DNA of 64,000 nt from Nitrospirota bacterium (GCA_016180645.1 JACPAV010000004.1:157544-221543); one strand, 5' to 3'; shown: positions 13,434 through 23,271, counted from the stretch's first letter. Translations and numbers: made by a program. Notes: generated from the letters alone by a model not told the origin.

Positions 13434-14744
13434 TTAGAACGGGGACAGCTCGGCCAGCTTGGTGAGCTTGTCGGCCGGCGTGGCCATCGCGCGATATCTT
13501 TCGAGCCGGTGCGCGTAGAGGGGAAACTGGCCGCACAGGGCGTGGACGTCGTGGCGGATCCGCTTTAGGAGTTTTTCATCTTCGATGTGATCGAGCGCTT
13601 CCTTGATCCAGTCTGCGATCTTTTCCATCTGCGGCTCCTTCATTCCCCGCGTGGTGACGGCGGGCGTGCCGATCCGGATTCCGCTCGTGACCATCGGCGG
13701 CCGCGTTTCAAACGGCACGGTGTTCTTGTTGACCGTGATCCCGGCTTTGTCGAGCGCCGCCTCGGCATCTTTGCCCGTGATTGAGGTTTCACGAAGATCG
13801 ACCAGCATGACGTGGGTATCGGTCCCACCGGAAACCAGCTTGAAGCCGTGCATCATGAGGCGGGCCGCCATGGCCTGTGCGTTCTTGACGATCTGCTGCT
13901 GGTAGGCCCGGTAACTTTCGCCCATCGCTTCCTTCAGCGCCACCGCCTTGGCGGCGATCACGTGCATGAGCGGTCCGCCCTGCATCCCGGGGAAGACTTT
14001 GCTGTTCAGCGCCTTTGCGTATTTTTCCCAGCACATGCTCATTCCGCCGCGCGGGCCGCGGAGCGTCTTGTGCGTCGTCGTCGTCACGAATTCGCAGTGC
14101 GGGTTCGGGTTCGGGAAGATCCCGGCGATGACGAGCCCCGCATAATGGGCGATATCGGCCATGACGAGGCAGCCGACTTCATCCGCGATGGCGCGGAACT
14201 TCTCGAAATCGATTTTGCGGGGATAGGCGCTCGCGCCGACGACGATGAGTTTCGGCCGGTTCTTGAGCCCGAGGTCTCGGACTTCATCATAGTCGATCCG
14301 TTGATCGTCCTTCCGCACGCCGTAGGGGATGACTTTGTAGAGGATGCCGGAGAAGTTCACGGGCGAGCCATGAGTAAGGTGCCCTCCATGGCTCAGATTC
14401 ATCCCTAAAATTGTGTCGCCCGGCTGGAGAACGGTGAAATAAACGGCCATGTTGGCCTGCGCGCCGGAATGGGGCTGCACGTTCACGTGGTCCGCCTTGA
14501 AAAGTTTCTTCGCGCGCTCGATGGCCAGCGATTCGGCGACGTCCACGAATTCGCAGCCGCCGTAGTAGCGTTTTCCGGGGAGGCCCTCGGCGTATTTGTT
14601 CGTGAGCACGCTCCCGAGGGCTTCGAGGACGGCCTCGCTGACGAAGTTTTCGGAGGCGATCAGTTCGAGAGTATGGGATTCCCGCTCCGTCTCCTTATGG
14701 ATGGCGTCGAAGATTTCGGGGTCGGTTCGGTAAAGGTTTTCCAC
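13434..14744 (-). CDS. glyA: Serine hydroxymethyltransferase
   Basis: GlyA converts serine plus tetrahydrofolate to glycine plus methylene-THF with pyridoxal phosphate. The 436-residue protein has the PLP-lysine motif [14 protein letters not shown], the N-terminal [24 protein letters not shown] and [14 protein letters not shown]. Length is normal (about 415-430 in most bacteria). It sits between the sigma54-type regulator (26-base gap) and nrdR (15-base gap) on the same strand, so the three are probably co-transcribed. The neighbouring regulator could control it, but no direct evidence of that is visible. Confidence 0.97.
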   Translation of the reverse strand: MENLYRTDPEIFDAIHKETERESHTLELIASENFVSEAVLEALGSVLTNKYAEGLPGKRYYGGCEFVDVAESLAIERAKKLFKADHVNVQPHSGAQANMAVYFTVLQPGDTILGMNLSHGGHLTHGSPVNFSGILYKVIPYGVRKDDQRIDYDEVRDLGLKNRPKLIVVGASAYPRKIDFEKFRAIADEVGCLVMADIAHYAGLVIAGIFPNPNPHCEFVTTTTHKTLRGPRGGMSMCWEKYAKALNSKVFPGMQGGPLMHVIAAKAVALKEAMGESYRAYQQQIVKNAQAMAARLMMHGFKLVSGGTDTHVMLVDLRETSITGKDAEAALDKAGITVNKNTVPFETRPPMVTSGIRIGTPAVTTRGMKEPQMEKIADWIKEALDHIEDEKLLKRIRHDVHALCGQFPLYAHRLERYRAMATPADKLTKLAELSPF

Positions 14745-14770
14745 CGAGGCGAATCCTTCATGAAGGACGC

Positions 14771-16138
14771 CTATTTGTCAATGCTCTTGGCGACGGTTTC
14801 GCCGAGGCCCCACTGCTTGATTTTCTTCCAGAGGGTGACGCGCGTGATGCCGAGGAGGGCGGCGGCTTTCATGCGGTTGCCTTTGGATTCTTGAAGCGCC
14901 TGCTCGATCACTTTTTTCTGCTTTTCGGGATCGAGGCCGCGGAGGAGGTTGACAGGCCGTGAGGGTTTGGCGGCGGGACCGGCCAAGATTTCGGGTGGCA
15001 GATCTTTTCGTTCGAGGGTGTCCGAGCCGCACCGGACGAAAGCGTACTCGACGGCGTGTTCGAGTTCGGTGACGTTTCCCGGCCAGGGATATCCCATGAG
15101 CTCGGCGAGCGCCTTTTCAGAAATGCCGGAGATGTCCTTCCCGTAGCGGCGCTTGCTTCGCTCCAGAAAGTGCTGAACGAGGAGGGGAATGTCCTCGCGT
15201 CGCTCCCGGAGGGGAGGGAGATGGATCGGGATGACTCGCAATCGGAAAAGGAGGTCTTCCCGGAAGTGCCCCTCGGCCACGAGGCGGCGGAGATCCAAGC
15301 TGGTGGAGGCGATGATTCTGGCCTCGGACCGGCGGGCGCGGGTCTCCCCCATCCGGCTGTACGACTGGTCCCGCAGAAGTTGAAGTGTTTTCTGTTGGAG
15401 GAGCGGCGGAAGTTCACTGACCTCTTCAAGATAGACGATTCCCGAACCGGCCAAATCGACGCGGCCTTGGCGTTCACCCAATGCAGCCGACTTTCCACCA
15501 CCGAACAGTTCCACTTCCAGCAGATCGGCCGGCATCCCTTTGCAAGCGAGGGCGGAGAATGGGTGTGTTGCCCGCGGGCCACGTAGATGGATGGCGCGGG
15601 CGACGGTTTCCTTGCCCGTGCCGGGCTCACCGGAGATCAGCACAGGGGCGGGGGAGTCGGCCGTCTGATCGATCAGCCGGAAGACCTCCAGCATCCGGGC
15701 GTCCCGGGTGGTCAGTCCGAAAAACGAAAACCGCTGGGTGGCGGCTTCGCGGAGCCGGACTTGGTCGGTGATGTCTTGGAAGGAGACCGCCAGCCAGGGT
15801 TCCGAGGATTGGGTGAGCCGCCGTGCGGAGAGGCTGAACACCCGGCTGCTGCCGTCCGATCGAACGGTTTCGATGACGCGGCTTTCCGATGGTGTGCCGG
15901 AGCAAAGCTCGTCGATGGGGTCGGTCCCAGGTGCCGCGCGGAGTCCCAGGACTGCATCGATACGCGCGCCGGGAAGCGCATCCACGGAGGTCTTCAGGAT
16001 AGTTCCCGCGGCCGCGTTTCCGAACCGGACGACGCGCTTGGAATCGGCGATCAGGATCCCTTCACGCAGCGTGGCGAGAAGGAATTCACTCGCCTTTGTG
16101 AGTCCTATCGATGCCTGAAAACGTCCAGCTTCATCCAC
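14771..16138 (-). CDS. Sigma54-activator-like regulator (PAS, AAA+, Fis HTH) lacking GAFTGA
   Basis: The 455-residue protein has a PAS domain (about 20-130, [15 protein letters not shown]), an AAA+ domain (about 145-375) with Walker [20 protein letters not shown] and the arginine-finger region [20 protein letters not shown], and a C-terminal Fis-type helix-turn-helix ([20 protein letters not shown]). Normal activators have ELFGHExGAFTGA, which touches sigma54; here the stretch reads [17 protein letters not shown]. Walker B is IVYLEEV where LFLDE is usual. It may therefore regulate sigma70 promoters, like TyrR, or act as a repressor. A 15-bp perfect palindrome lies just upstream. glyA follows after 26 bases. 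Confidence 0.88.
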   Translation of the reverse strand: MDEAGRFQASIGLTKASEFLLATLREGILIADSKRVVRFGNAAAGTILKTSVDALPGARIDAVLGLRAAPGTDPIDELCSGTPSESRVIETVRSDGSSRVFSLSARRLTQSSEPWLAVSFQDITDQVRLREAATQRFSFFGLTTRDARMLEVFRLIDQTADSPAPVLISGEPGTGKETVARAIHLRGPRATHPFSALACKGMPADLLEVELFGGGKSAALGERQGRVDLAGSGIVYLEEVSELPPLLQQKTLQLLRDQSYSRMGETRARRSEARIIASTSLDLRRLVAEGHFREDLLFRLRVIPIHLPPLRERREDIPLLVQHFLERSKRRYGKDISGISEKALAELMGYPWPGNVTELEHAVEYAFVRCGSDTLERKDLPPEILAGPAAKPSRPVNLLRGLDPEKQKKVIEQALQESKGNRMKAAALLGITRVTLWKKIKQWGLGETVAKSIDK

Positions 16139-16146
16139 CTCATATC

Positions 16147-16161
16147 ATGTTAACTTAACAT
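16147..16161. promoter_or_regulatory. Palindromic operator candidate
   Basis: ATGTTAA-C-TTAACAT is a perfect 15-bp palindrome 8 bases upstream of the regulator start, inside a short AT-rich stretch (16141-16230) that contrasts with the GC-rich surroundings. It is well placed for autoregulation by the Fis-type HTH or another repressor. Confidence 0.5.
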
Positions 16162-16228
16162 AATATCCGTGTCAAGTGATACGAATATTACTGATAACTT
16201 TACTGTGAAACGTGCTAGTATCTTGAAA

Positions 16229-16672
16229 TTACAATGGTTCGTAGTGAGAGTCTTTTGCGAATGCATCAGGCATCCCTTTCCAATCTGACTCGGGTCGGTC
16301 GACGGTGAATTCGACCGTGTGCCCATCGGGGTCCTGCACGTAGATCGAACGGGAGACGATGTGATCGGCGGTTCCGACCACGGAGATGCCCTTCGCCAAA
16401 CAATGTCTGTACAACCGCCCAAGTTCTTTTTCATCACTGACTGTCACGCAGAAATGGAAGAGGCCGGTGGCCCGATCGGGGGGCGCCGGCGCTTCTCTCC
16501 CGGCGTCGACCAAGGCCAAATCGTGGGAATGTCCTCCTCCTTCGAGGAACACCATGCCCGGTCGTTCGCCGACCCGCTCGAAACCAAGCTCGGTGTAGAA
16601 TTTTTCTGATCGGTCCAGGTCGCGCACTTTGATAACCACGTGGTTGATCCCTCCTAGGTTGAATTGGGCCAT
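16229..16672 (-). CDS. VOC-superfamily metalloprotein (glyoxalase/extradiol dioxygenase-like)
   Basis: The 147-residue protein has the paired beta-alpha-beta-beta-beta modules of the vicinal oxygen chelate fold. It begins with INHVVIKVRDLDRSEKFYTE, and the second module holds YVQDPDGHTVEF. His in INHVV, His in FHFCVTV and Glu in VEFTVD are the expected metal ligands. Members are glyoxalases, ring-cleaving dioxygenases or fosfomycin-resistance enzymes; the substrate cannot be told from the sequence. ATG 16672 is chosen over 16699 because GAGAGAGG lies just upstream and homology starts at once. It is transcribed toward the sigma54-type regulator gene, with the AT-rich operator region between. 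Confidence 0.85.
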   Translation of the reverse strand: MAQFNLGGINHVVIKVRDLDRSEKFYTELGFERVGERPGMVFLEGGGHSHDLALVDAGREAPAPPDRATGLFHFCVTVSDEKELGRLYRHCLAKGISVVGTADHIVSRSIYVQDPDGHTVEFTVDRPESDWKGMPDAFAKDSHYEPL

Positions 16673-16748
16673 GAGTACCTCTCTCACCGAGCGTATCAAA
16701 TTTTGAGGGTGTAGCGGGATTGTTCGGCGACCGAACGATCGCGGGAAA

Positions 16749-16916
16749 TCAGACGAGGAGATCGATGATCGTGCCCAGGTTGTCGATTTGGATCCCCGCC
16801 TCCACGGTTGCCTTCACGGCCTTCTGGGCGAAATCGAGCTGGGCATTGAGGGCTTGGATGAGCACATCGTTCAGCGGGGCGATCGAGACCGATCCGGCGG
16901 GGGAGACTCCGTCCAT
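16749..16916 (-). CDS. Possible small protein after the large lipoprotein gene
   Basis: This 55-codon frame (ATG 16916) reads MDGVSPAGSVSIAPL, then two amphipathic helices ending LGTIIDLLV. The helix composition (hydrophobic with spaced acidic and basic residues) looks coding rather than random, and it follows the large lipoprotein gene by about 70 bases on the same strand. No family is recognised. The pattern is faintly like small YjfB-type proteins, but that is not a firm match. The start may be further upstream at a non-ATG codon. Confidence 0.35.
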   Translation of the reverse strand: MDGVSPAGSVSIAPLNDVLIQALNAQLDFAQKAVKATVEAGIQIDNLGTIIDLLV

Positions 16917-16987
16917 TCGAGGTGGATCGGCGGCCTTGCGCGGAACTTGAGGCTCCGCCTCCGGTTTTGTTGCCGGTCCGCTTGAGG

Positions 16988-19900
16988 TTAGGGCGCCAAG
17001 GCGAACAGGGAGCCGGTCTGATCGAAATCGAGGAAGTTGCCAAACAGACCCTTCTTGCCGCAGATATCCACCTGCACGGTGAGCCAGTTCATGAGCGCGT
17101 TGAGGACGCGGTCGTCGGACGCCACGTAGCCCGCCGACGGCAACGTGCCGATCGACCGGCTGCACACGGCCCGGCTCGAATCGGTGAGCTCGCCGATCAG
17201 GCGATCGGAGACCTTTACCAGCCCCTTCAGGGCCGGATCCTTGAATTGGAGGTAGAGCAGGTAGCCTCCCCCTTGGGCGGCGCGATAGGGGCTGTCGGCC
17301 GCGGCTCCGACGGAATCGAGCAGGGCTTCATTGATGAGCAGGTTGTCCTTGGCCATCGCCCCCGCGAAGTGGGCGGCATCGCCGCGGGAGATGAGAGCGG
17401 ATTGGTCCTTGTCGCCTTTCTTGTTCTTGCAAATGAGGGCGCCATCTTTTGTCTTGCCGTCCGGGCACGCCGCGGCATCGGAGCTCACTTCGGCCTCGAT
17501 TTTCAGTTTGAGGAGGCTGCCGCTTCCGCTCGTGGCCGGTGTGAGCGCGCTCAAACCGGACTGGAAGAGAACGCCCGGATAGACTTGGAAGGCATCGCCC
17601 AGCACGGCGGTGAGGGTGGGCGAGCCGATGGCCAACTCGCGGCTGGAAACGCCCACGGAAGGATCGACGACGGCTTTGCCGAGCTTGGTGAGAAGCGCGG
17701 CCTGAGCGGGCCACAAGGCGCTGTAGTCGATGGCGAGTCCTCCCTCGGTTTTGGGGAGCCTGAAGGCCGCCGCGCTCGAAGGAGCGGGGCAACCTTCAGC
17801 CAGGATCGAGCCTGCCCCGGTGGCGGCGAACGCGCCGAAAGATTCTGGGAAGAAACGGATGACGATTTCGTCGCACGCGTTGAGCCGGTTGTCACCATTC
17901 GAATCCACAAAGCGGAGGACGGCCTCGGCGCTCGTGCTGTTTTCGAGCGCGGATACGACGGCGGGTTTCGAACCGGCATTGCCGTGGATCCACTCGATGG
18001 CCGCCTTGGCGGAGGCGCGCGAGGTTTCCAGTTTCGACGCGGCTCCCGTGTTCTTCACCGCGCCTTCCAGGATCTTGAGCATCATGCCGTCGAGCTGGTC
18101 GATCGTGGTGAGAATCTGGCCTGCGGTGTCGACGTCGAAGGAGAGGCTGCCGCTCAGGAGCGAGGTCGCTTCGGAGAGCAGCGAATTGATGTCCACGTGG
18201 GCCGCGGCGAAGTAAAGCCCCGCATGAACGCCTTGTCCGATCGCCGCCAGGAAGCGGAAGGCCGCCTCGTTGTAGACGCCGCCCAGATCATGCGTCGTTT
18301 TGCTGAAAACAACTTTCGTGGTCACGAGACGGTAGCCTGCGGGCGCGTTGATGTTCACGCCCATGGCGGCGATCGAATCGGCCAGATCCTTGCCGCATTG
18401 GGCGAGGCCGCGCTCCGCGCAGGGCGTATCGGGGGAGATGATGCCGATGAGCGGGCCCATCACGGAGTTGATGTCCAGGCTCGTGGCCGTTTGGGAGCCG
18501 AAGCTGAAGATTTGGGCGAGGTCGGCCATCGGTCCCAGGAACTGAGCCAGATCGTAAATGACCTGGAGGAAACGCGCGCGGTCCAGCGCATCCGGAGAAA
18601 TCGTGCCGAGTTTCTGGAGCAGGAGTTCCGTGTTGGAGCGTGTGCCCCCGGAGACGGGCCTGTCCTGGTATGCAGAAGCAACACGGGTCTCCAGATACCG
18701 AAGGAGGTCCTCAGCATCCGGCTTGCCATTCCCGTTCGCATCGGCCTTCAATTCTTCTTCGGTGGCTCCCGACAAGGTTTGCATGAGTTCTGAGTCCGCC
18801 GTGGAGGAGGTTTTGGTCGCCGCGGCTGAGTCCGGCAATGCGGCAACGGCCTCGCCGAAGGTCGGCTTGCAATGCTCAACAACGCATGTGCTCTGCGTTT
18901 CGCCTTTGAAGGTCACCGGGGAGCGACCGTCGCACTTTTCCGCTCCGTCGTACGCGATGGAAAGCGTTTCTTTTCCGCGGAGTTCGATTGTGCCGGAGAG
19001 CGGTTCCTGGTCGCAGGCCGTGCCTCGCACGACCTCTTTGAGGTGGGCTTCGACCCGGCCGACCGTCGGCTCGTCCTTGGGGGGCTTCGTCGGTTCCCCA
19101 CCTTTATAGGATCGCGCCACGACAAGCCCGCCGTTGTAGGTGATCGTGTCGGCTCCGCCTTCACGGATACGAAGATCGTCGTACGAGGCGGTCATCAGAC
19201 CGGCCCGCCATCCGGGGGCCCCGTACTCCGGGTTCTCACTTCGGTTCGGGTCCAGCCAGGTGTAGGACGCGGTGCCCTTCAGTGTCGTTTCCCCGGCCTT
19301 CGTCTCGATCTTGAGCGAGCCGACGGAGAGCGGCAGGCGTTCGCTGAAGCCGGTAATCTGCGCCCAGAGGTTCATCTCGGCTTCGATGAGGCGGATGGAG
19401 CTGTCCGCCGACCGTTGTCCGCGAATGAACGCGGAACCCTCGGCGCGGTAGGAGAGATTCGGGGACTTGACATCGAGCGGTTGGACGATCGTCATCGTGA
19501 GGTCCACGGCTTCCGCGCTGACTTTCCCTTTCAGGACGGCTTCGCCGTCAACCGAGATCTTTTCCGATTTTCCAAGTGACCGGGAGCACCCGCCTGTGAT
19601 CGTGATGTCCAGGAGGCCGGCCGCGGAATCGGATCGATCCGTCACCTTTGGGCACGACTCGGCAGCGGCGGTGGTCGTTCCTGTCTTGCCGCCGGTGGAG
19701 GCGCCGGAGGAAGAGCCGGTGGAACTGCCTGTCGATGCTCCGCCGGTGGAGCCGGTGGTCGTTCCGGTCGGTGGAGGTGGCGGCGGGGGAGGCGTCGTCG
19801 TGCCGCCAGGAGATGTCTGGAAGAAGGGGGAACGGCGCGGAGACTTGGATGGGGTGGTGGTACCGGTGATGATGGAGCAGAGCTGCGATCCGTACTCGGT

Positions 19901-20482
19901 CAGGATTCCCGAGCACGATTCTTCGTCGGACATCATGAGGGCTGCCTGATCGGAACACAGCATTCCTTTGTCGGCGTATTGACACGTGGAGGATAGGGAA
20001 GGGTTAGTGACGGACCCCGGACACGCGCACATCTTGGCGAACAACTCTCGGCACTTGGCACCGAGTTGAACGGCTTTCTGCCCCGAGGGACAGGTGCCCC
20101 CTGTGGTGGGTGTGCCGTCTTTCCCCGTCTGACTGTTGCCCGTGGCGCCTTTGGAGTCGAATTTGTTGATTGCTGTCTCGACTTCACCGAGGTCGATGCC
20201 CGGCAGGTTCAACATCATATTGGCCGCCTCGGCCTTGAAAGCCGAGTCCCATTCCTCCCTCGCTTCCGTGGCGTCGAACTTTCCCGCCAGATCCACGGGA
20301 AGCGGCTCCAGCCACCGGTAGGCATCCGATGCCTTCGTCAGCACCGCCGGCTGCACGCTTTGCTCGATGTTCTTGGCCTGCCCCTCCACACCCTTCGGCC
20401 CTTCATCCGTGGCGAGTGGAAGCTCGCAAGCGGCCAGGCCGAAGACGCATAAGGGTAGAACTAGGATTCGGAATGGGTTCAT
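16988..20482 (-). CDS. Very large secreted lipoprotein with Pro/Thr/Gly linker and EF-hand-like loops
   Basis: This protein of 1164 residues starts at ATG 20482, with AAGGGGG just upstream. The signal peptide ends LAAC, with the lipidated Cys at 19. A cysteine-containing region (about 130-220) leads to a low-complexity linker (about 225-275) with a run of eight prolines followed by Thr/Gly/Ser repeats. A long beta-rich and helical region follows. Two calcium-loop-like segments occur, DANGNGKPDAEDLL near 585 and DSNGDNRLNACDEI near 860; both resemble dockerin or EF-hand loops. No catalytic motif is recognised. It is probably anchored in the outer membrane with its bulk exposed, but the function is unknown. 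Confidence 0.8.
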   Translation of the reverse strand: MNPFRILVLPLCVFGLAACELPLATDEGPKGVEGQAKNIEQSVQPAVLTKASDAYRWLEPLPVDLAGKFDATEAREEWDSAFKAEAANMMLNLPGIDLGEVETAINKFDSKGATGNSQTGKDGTPTTGGTCPSGQKAVQLGAKCRELFAKMCACPGSVTNPSLSSTCQYADKGMLCSDQAALMMSDEESCSGILTEYGSQLCSIITGTTTPSKSPRRSPFFQTSPGGTTTPPPPPPPPTGTTTGSTGGASTGSSTGSSSGASTGGKTGTTTAAAESCPKVTDRSDSAAGLLDITITGGCSRSLGKSEKISVDGEAVLKGKVSAEAVDLTMTIVQPLDVKSPNLSYRAEGSAFIRGQRSADSSIRLIEAEMNLWAQITGFSERLPLSVGSLKIETKAGETTLKGTASYTWLDPNRSENPEYGAPGWRAGLMTASYDDLRIREGGADTITYNGGLVVARSYKGGEPTKPPKDEPTVGRVEAHLKEVVRGTACDQEPLSGTIELRGKETLSIAYDGAEKCDGRSPVTFKGETQSTCVVEHCKPTFGEAVAALPDSAAATKTSSTADSELMQTLSGATEEELKADANGNGKPDAEDLLRYLETRVASAYQDRPVSGGTRSNTELLLQKLGTISPDALDRARFLQVIYDLAQFLGPMADLAQIFSFGSQTATSLDINSVMGPLIGIISPDTPCAERGLAQCGKDLADSIAAMGVNINAPAGYRLVTTKVVFSKTTHDLGGVYNEAAFRFLAAIGQGVHAGLYFAAAHVDINSLLSEATSLLSGSLSFDVDTAGQILTTIDQLDGMMLKILEGAVKNTGAASKLETSRASAKAAIEWIHGNAGSKPAVVSALENSTSAEAVLRFVDSNGDNRLNACDEIVIRFFPESFGAFAATGAGSILAEGCPAPSSAAAFRLPKTEGGLAIDYSALWPAQAALLTKLGKAVVDPSVGVSSRELAIGSPTLTAVLGDAFQVYPGVLFQSGLSALTPATSGSGSLLKLKIEAEVSSDAAACPDGKTKDGALICKNKKGDKDQSALISRGDAAHFAGAMAKDNLLINEALLDSVGAAADSPYRAAQGGGYLLYLQFKDPALKGLVKVSDRLIGELTDSSRAVCSRSIGTLPSAGYVASDDRVLNALMNWLTVQVDICGKKGLFGNFLDFDQTGSLFALAP

Positions 20483-20612
20483 GACTTTCCCCCTTTCGGT
20501 TGCTCCCCTGCGGTTCCCATACGGGTTGGTGGAACAGATTACCTCTTCCACTCGGGGACATCAAGCGGTTGATATCGCGGTTCGGCCTCTATAGTCTTGC
20601 GGAGGAGTTCCT

Positions 20613-21419
20613 GTGGCAAAGGAGAACGCTTCCTATGAACGGCGCGGCGCGGCGGCGATCCTTCGTATTACCCGCCCGGAGCGGCGGAACGCGGTGGACA
20701 GCGCGACGGCGAAGGCCCTGTTGAGTCATTTCCGCGAATTTGAACGCGACGAATCCGCGCGCGTCCTGATCGTGACCGGAGACGACAAGGCGTTCTGCGC
20801 CGGATGGGACCTCAAGGCGGCGGATTCCGCAACCGATCCCGATGAAGGCCCGATGGGTTTCACACGGGTTTTCTCGACGAAACCGACGATCGCCGCGATC
20901 AACGGCTACTGCGTGGCGGGCGGGCTGGAAATCGCGCTCTGGTGCGATCTCCGCATCGCGGCAACCGATTCCGCCTTCGGCTGTTTCGAACGCCGTTGGG
21001 GCGTCCCGCTTTTGGATGGGGGCACTCAGCGGCTTGCTCGCGTGATCGGACTCAGCCGAGCACTGGAACTCATCCTTCTCGGGCGGGCCGTGGATGCGGA
21101 AGAAGCCCTTCGATTCGGACTGGCCAACGCGGTTGTTCCGCCGGCCCAGGTTTTGGAAAAGGCCGTCGAGTGGGCGGAACTCATCGCGTCGTTCCCGCAG
21201 GAAACGCTCCTCGCCGACCGCGAGGCCGCGATCAAAGGATTCGGGTTGCCGCTCGATCAGGGGCTCGCCCTTGAGCGCCGATTGGGGCTTCAAACCGTGG
21301 CGGTCGCCCTCAAGGGCGCGGCGCGATTCAGCGGTGGCGCGGGCCGGCATGGAGCAGGCGTGCCAGGAGGGCAGCGTCCCGACCCTCCAGCGGTGTCCAA
21401 GGATGGGCGCCGCAAGTAG
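20613..21419 (+). CDS. Enoyl-CoA hydratase/isomerase family protein
   Basis: This 268-residue crotonase-fold protein has the oxyanion-hole segments FCAGWDLK and INGYCVAGGLEIALW. The two catalytic glutamates fall at the expected 20-residue spacing: Glu in AGGLE and Glu in GCFERRWG, followed by GGTQRLARVIG. This points to hydratase activity on enoyl-CoA thioesters, though substrate range is unknown. The start is GTG 20613 behind GGAGG. The last 20 or so residues (after GGAGRHGA) look like an unrelated extension, possibly read-through past an ancestral stop. The gene stands alone; no other beta-oxidation gene is nearby. Confidence 0.9.
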   Translation: MAKENASYERRGAAAILRITRPERRNAVDSATAKALLSHFREFERDESARVLIVTGDDKAFCAGWDLKAADSATDPDEGPMGFTRVFSTKPTIAAINGYCVAGGLEIALWCDLRIAATDSAFGCFERRWGVPLLDGGTQRLARVIGLSRALELILLGRAVDAEEALRFGLANAVVPPAQVLEKAVEWAELIASFPQETLLADREAAIKGFGLPLDQGLALERRLGLQTVAVALKGAARFSGGAGRHGAGVPGGQRPDPPAVSKDGRRK

Positions 21420-21500
21420 GTCGGGGGAGTTCCGGATCTCAAGAAGTAAGCCGCGCTTTCCGTTTCCCACGAAGCGCGTGCTTTGCTACGCTTTCGCTCC

Positions 21501-22145
21501 ATGAACAGAGCCGTATTTCTGGATCGCGACGGAACCGTTTGCGAAGAGGTGGGTTACGCCAATCACCTTTCCCGGATTCGACTCCTTCGCCCGTCCGCCG
21601 GCGCCATCCGCCGGCTGAACAAGGCCGGCTTCAAAATTATCATCGTTACCAACCAGGGCGGCGTGGCCAAAGCCTACTTTCCCGAGAGCTTTCTCGCCCA
21701 GGCGCACGGCTACTTGCGGGCAGAGCTTCGCAAGCGCGGGGCAAAGATCGATGACGTGTACTACTGCCCCCATCACACGGACGGCGAGGTGAAAAAGTAC
21801 ACGCGCAAATGTGAATGCCGGAAGCCCAGGACCGGCATGCTTCTGGCGGCCTCTCGGAAACACGGGATCGATCTCCGGAGCAGTTTCATGGTGGGCGACA
21901 AAGGCGTGGACGTGGAACTGGGCAAGAACGTTGGGGCGAAGGCGATCCTCGTGAGGACCGGTTACGGAGCCGGCGAGGTGGCGTTCAGAAAGAAATATTG
22001 GAAGGCCCGTCCGGACTACATCGCCGATGACCTCGCCGACGCCGCGCGCTGGATCCTGCGGAAAGGCCGCATGATCGTTCCACTCGCCGTCCCCGGAGCG
22101 AAGAGAAGGGGGCCGCGGAACGGCTCGTCCCGGAACCGGCGCTGA
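21501..22145 (+). CDS. gmhB: D-glycero-beta-D-manno-heptose 1,7-bisphosphate 7-phosphatase
   Basis: GmhB removes the 7-phosphate from heptose bisphosphate on the route to ADP-heptose for lipopolysaccharide. The 214-residue HAD-family protein starts MNRAVFLDRDGTV (nucleophile Asp in DRDGT). It has VTNQGGVAKAYF, the zinc loop YYCPHH followed by CECRKP, and MVGDKGVDVELG. ATG 21501 starts the homology; the frame extends 18 bases upstream without similarity. The C-terminal 25 residues are basic and poorly conserved. The stop overlaps the rfaE1 start as TGATG. Confidence 0.93.
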   Translation: MNRAVFLDRDGTVCEEVGYANHLSRIRLLRPSAGAIRRLNKAGFKIIIVTNQGGVAKAYFPESFLAQAHGYLRAELRKRGAKIDDVYYCPHHTDGEVKKYTRKCECRKPRTGMLLAASRKHGIDLRSSFMVGDKGVDVELGKNVGAKAILVRTGYGAGEVAFRKKYWKARPDYIADDLADAARWILRKGRMIVPLAVPGAKRRGPRNGSSRNRR

Positions 22146-23164
22146 TGGCGAAGCGGCGATCCGCTCCCGTTCGAAAGTCCGAACTCAACCGAATTCTTCG
22201 GGCCCTTCCGAAGCTCAAGGCCGGCGTGATCGGCGATCTGCTCGTGGATGAATACGTCGTCGGGCGCACGTCCCGCGTCTCCCGTGAAGCCCCGGTCCTG
22301 ATCATCCGTTACCAGGAGTCACGGTCCGCCCTCGGCGGCGCGGCCAATACCGCGAACAACGTCGCCTCCCTCGGCGCCCGCGTGCGGCCGCTGGGCACGG
22401 TGGGGGAAGACGCCGCGGGGCGTTCCCTCACGGCGCAACTCCGGCAGGCGGGAATGGATACCTCCTGCGTGCTCGCCTCGGCGGAAACGCCCACAATCAC
22501 CAAGACGCGAATCCTCGCGGGCGGACTTCACACCGCCGTCCAGCAGGTCATCCGGATCGACCGGGAACCGGACCAGGGTCCTCCTGCCGCCGTGGAGCGC
22601 CGGATTCTCCGCGAAGTGGACCGCCTGGTGAGGACCGTGGACGTGATCATTCTCTCCGACTACGGTTACGGCGTCCTCGGCGAGGCGGTGGTCGCCAGGC
22701 TAAATCAACACGCGCGCGAAAAAAAGCCGCCGATTTTTGTTGATGCGCAGAAAGATCTCTTGCGCTTCCGGGGGATGAAGGCCATCACGCCAAACGAACC
22801 GGAGGTAGAGGAAGCCCTCAAAGTGAAACTCTCGACGGACGATGAAACGATCCTCGCCGGGCGGACACTTCTCGAAAGATCGGGTCACGCCTGCGTAGTC
22901 ATCACCCGCGGGCGGAAAGGGATGGCGGTGATCGAGCGCGGAGCCGAGCCGGTTCTGCTGGACGTTTTCGGGACGGATGAAGTGGCGGACGTAACCGGAG
23001 CCGGCGACACCGTGGTGGCGACGCTGGCCCTGGCCGTGGCGGCAGGCGCGGGCTGGCGGGAAGCAGCGGTCCTGGCGAATATGGCCGCGGGAATCGTCGT
23101 CACGAAATCGGGAACCGTCCCTATTACCCGCGCGGAGCTTTCAAAAGCCGTTTCGTCTCTGTAA
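22145..23164 (+). CDS. rfaE1: D-glycero-beta-D-manno-heptose-7-phosphate kinase (RfaE domain I)
   Basis: This PfkB-family sugar kinase of 339 residues has GDLLVDEYVVGRTSRVSREAP, ALGGAANTANNVASLGA and the catalytic DVTGAGDTVVATLALA. These match the kinase half of HldE/RfaE, which phosphorylates heptose-7-phosphate at C1. The adenylyltransferase half of E. coli HldE is missing, so that step must be done by a separate RfaE2 protein not seen in this window. It is coupled to gmhB by a 1-base overlap. Confidence 0.93.
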   Translation: MAKRRSAPVRKSELNRILRALPKLKAGVIGDLLVDEYVVGRTSRVSREAPVLIIRYQESRSALGGAANTANNVASLGARVRPLGTVGEDAAGRSLTAQLRQAGMDTSCVLASAETPTITKTRILAGGLHTAVQQVIRIDREPDQGPPAAVERRILREVDRLVRTVDVIILSDYGYGVLGEAVVARLNQHAREKKPPIFVDAQKDLLRFRGMKAITPNEPEVEEALKVKLSTDDETILAGRTLLERSGHACVVITRGRKGMAVIERGAEPVLLDVFGTDEVADVTGAGDTVVATLALAVAAGAGWREAAVLANMAAGIVVTKSGTVPITRAELSKAVSSL

Positions 23165-23201
23165 TATTCCCCCGATGCCCAGATTCTATGACCTTTCCAG
23201 T

Positions 23202-23235
23202 CATCGTCCCCTGAGCGAAGCGTAGGGGGGCGATG
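23202..23235. repeat. Imperfect hairpin repeat
   Basis: CATCGTCCCCT and AGGGGGGCGATG form an imperfect stem around GAGCGAAGCGT, about 40 bases after the rfaE1 stop. It may act as a terminator or be a dispersed repeat. Confidence 0.35.
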
Positions 23236-23271
23236 GTCCACAATAAGACGAGAGCTCAGAGGTAGGCCCGA

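Noticed and set aside
21300-21419. Frameshift at the C-terminus of the crotonase
   Set aside because: The odd tail follows a normal family ending (GGAGRHG), so read-through of a lost stop or simple extension is enough; no better frame continues the homology.
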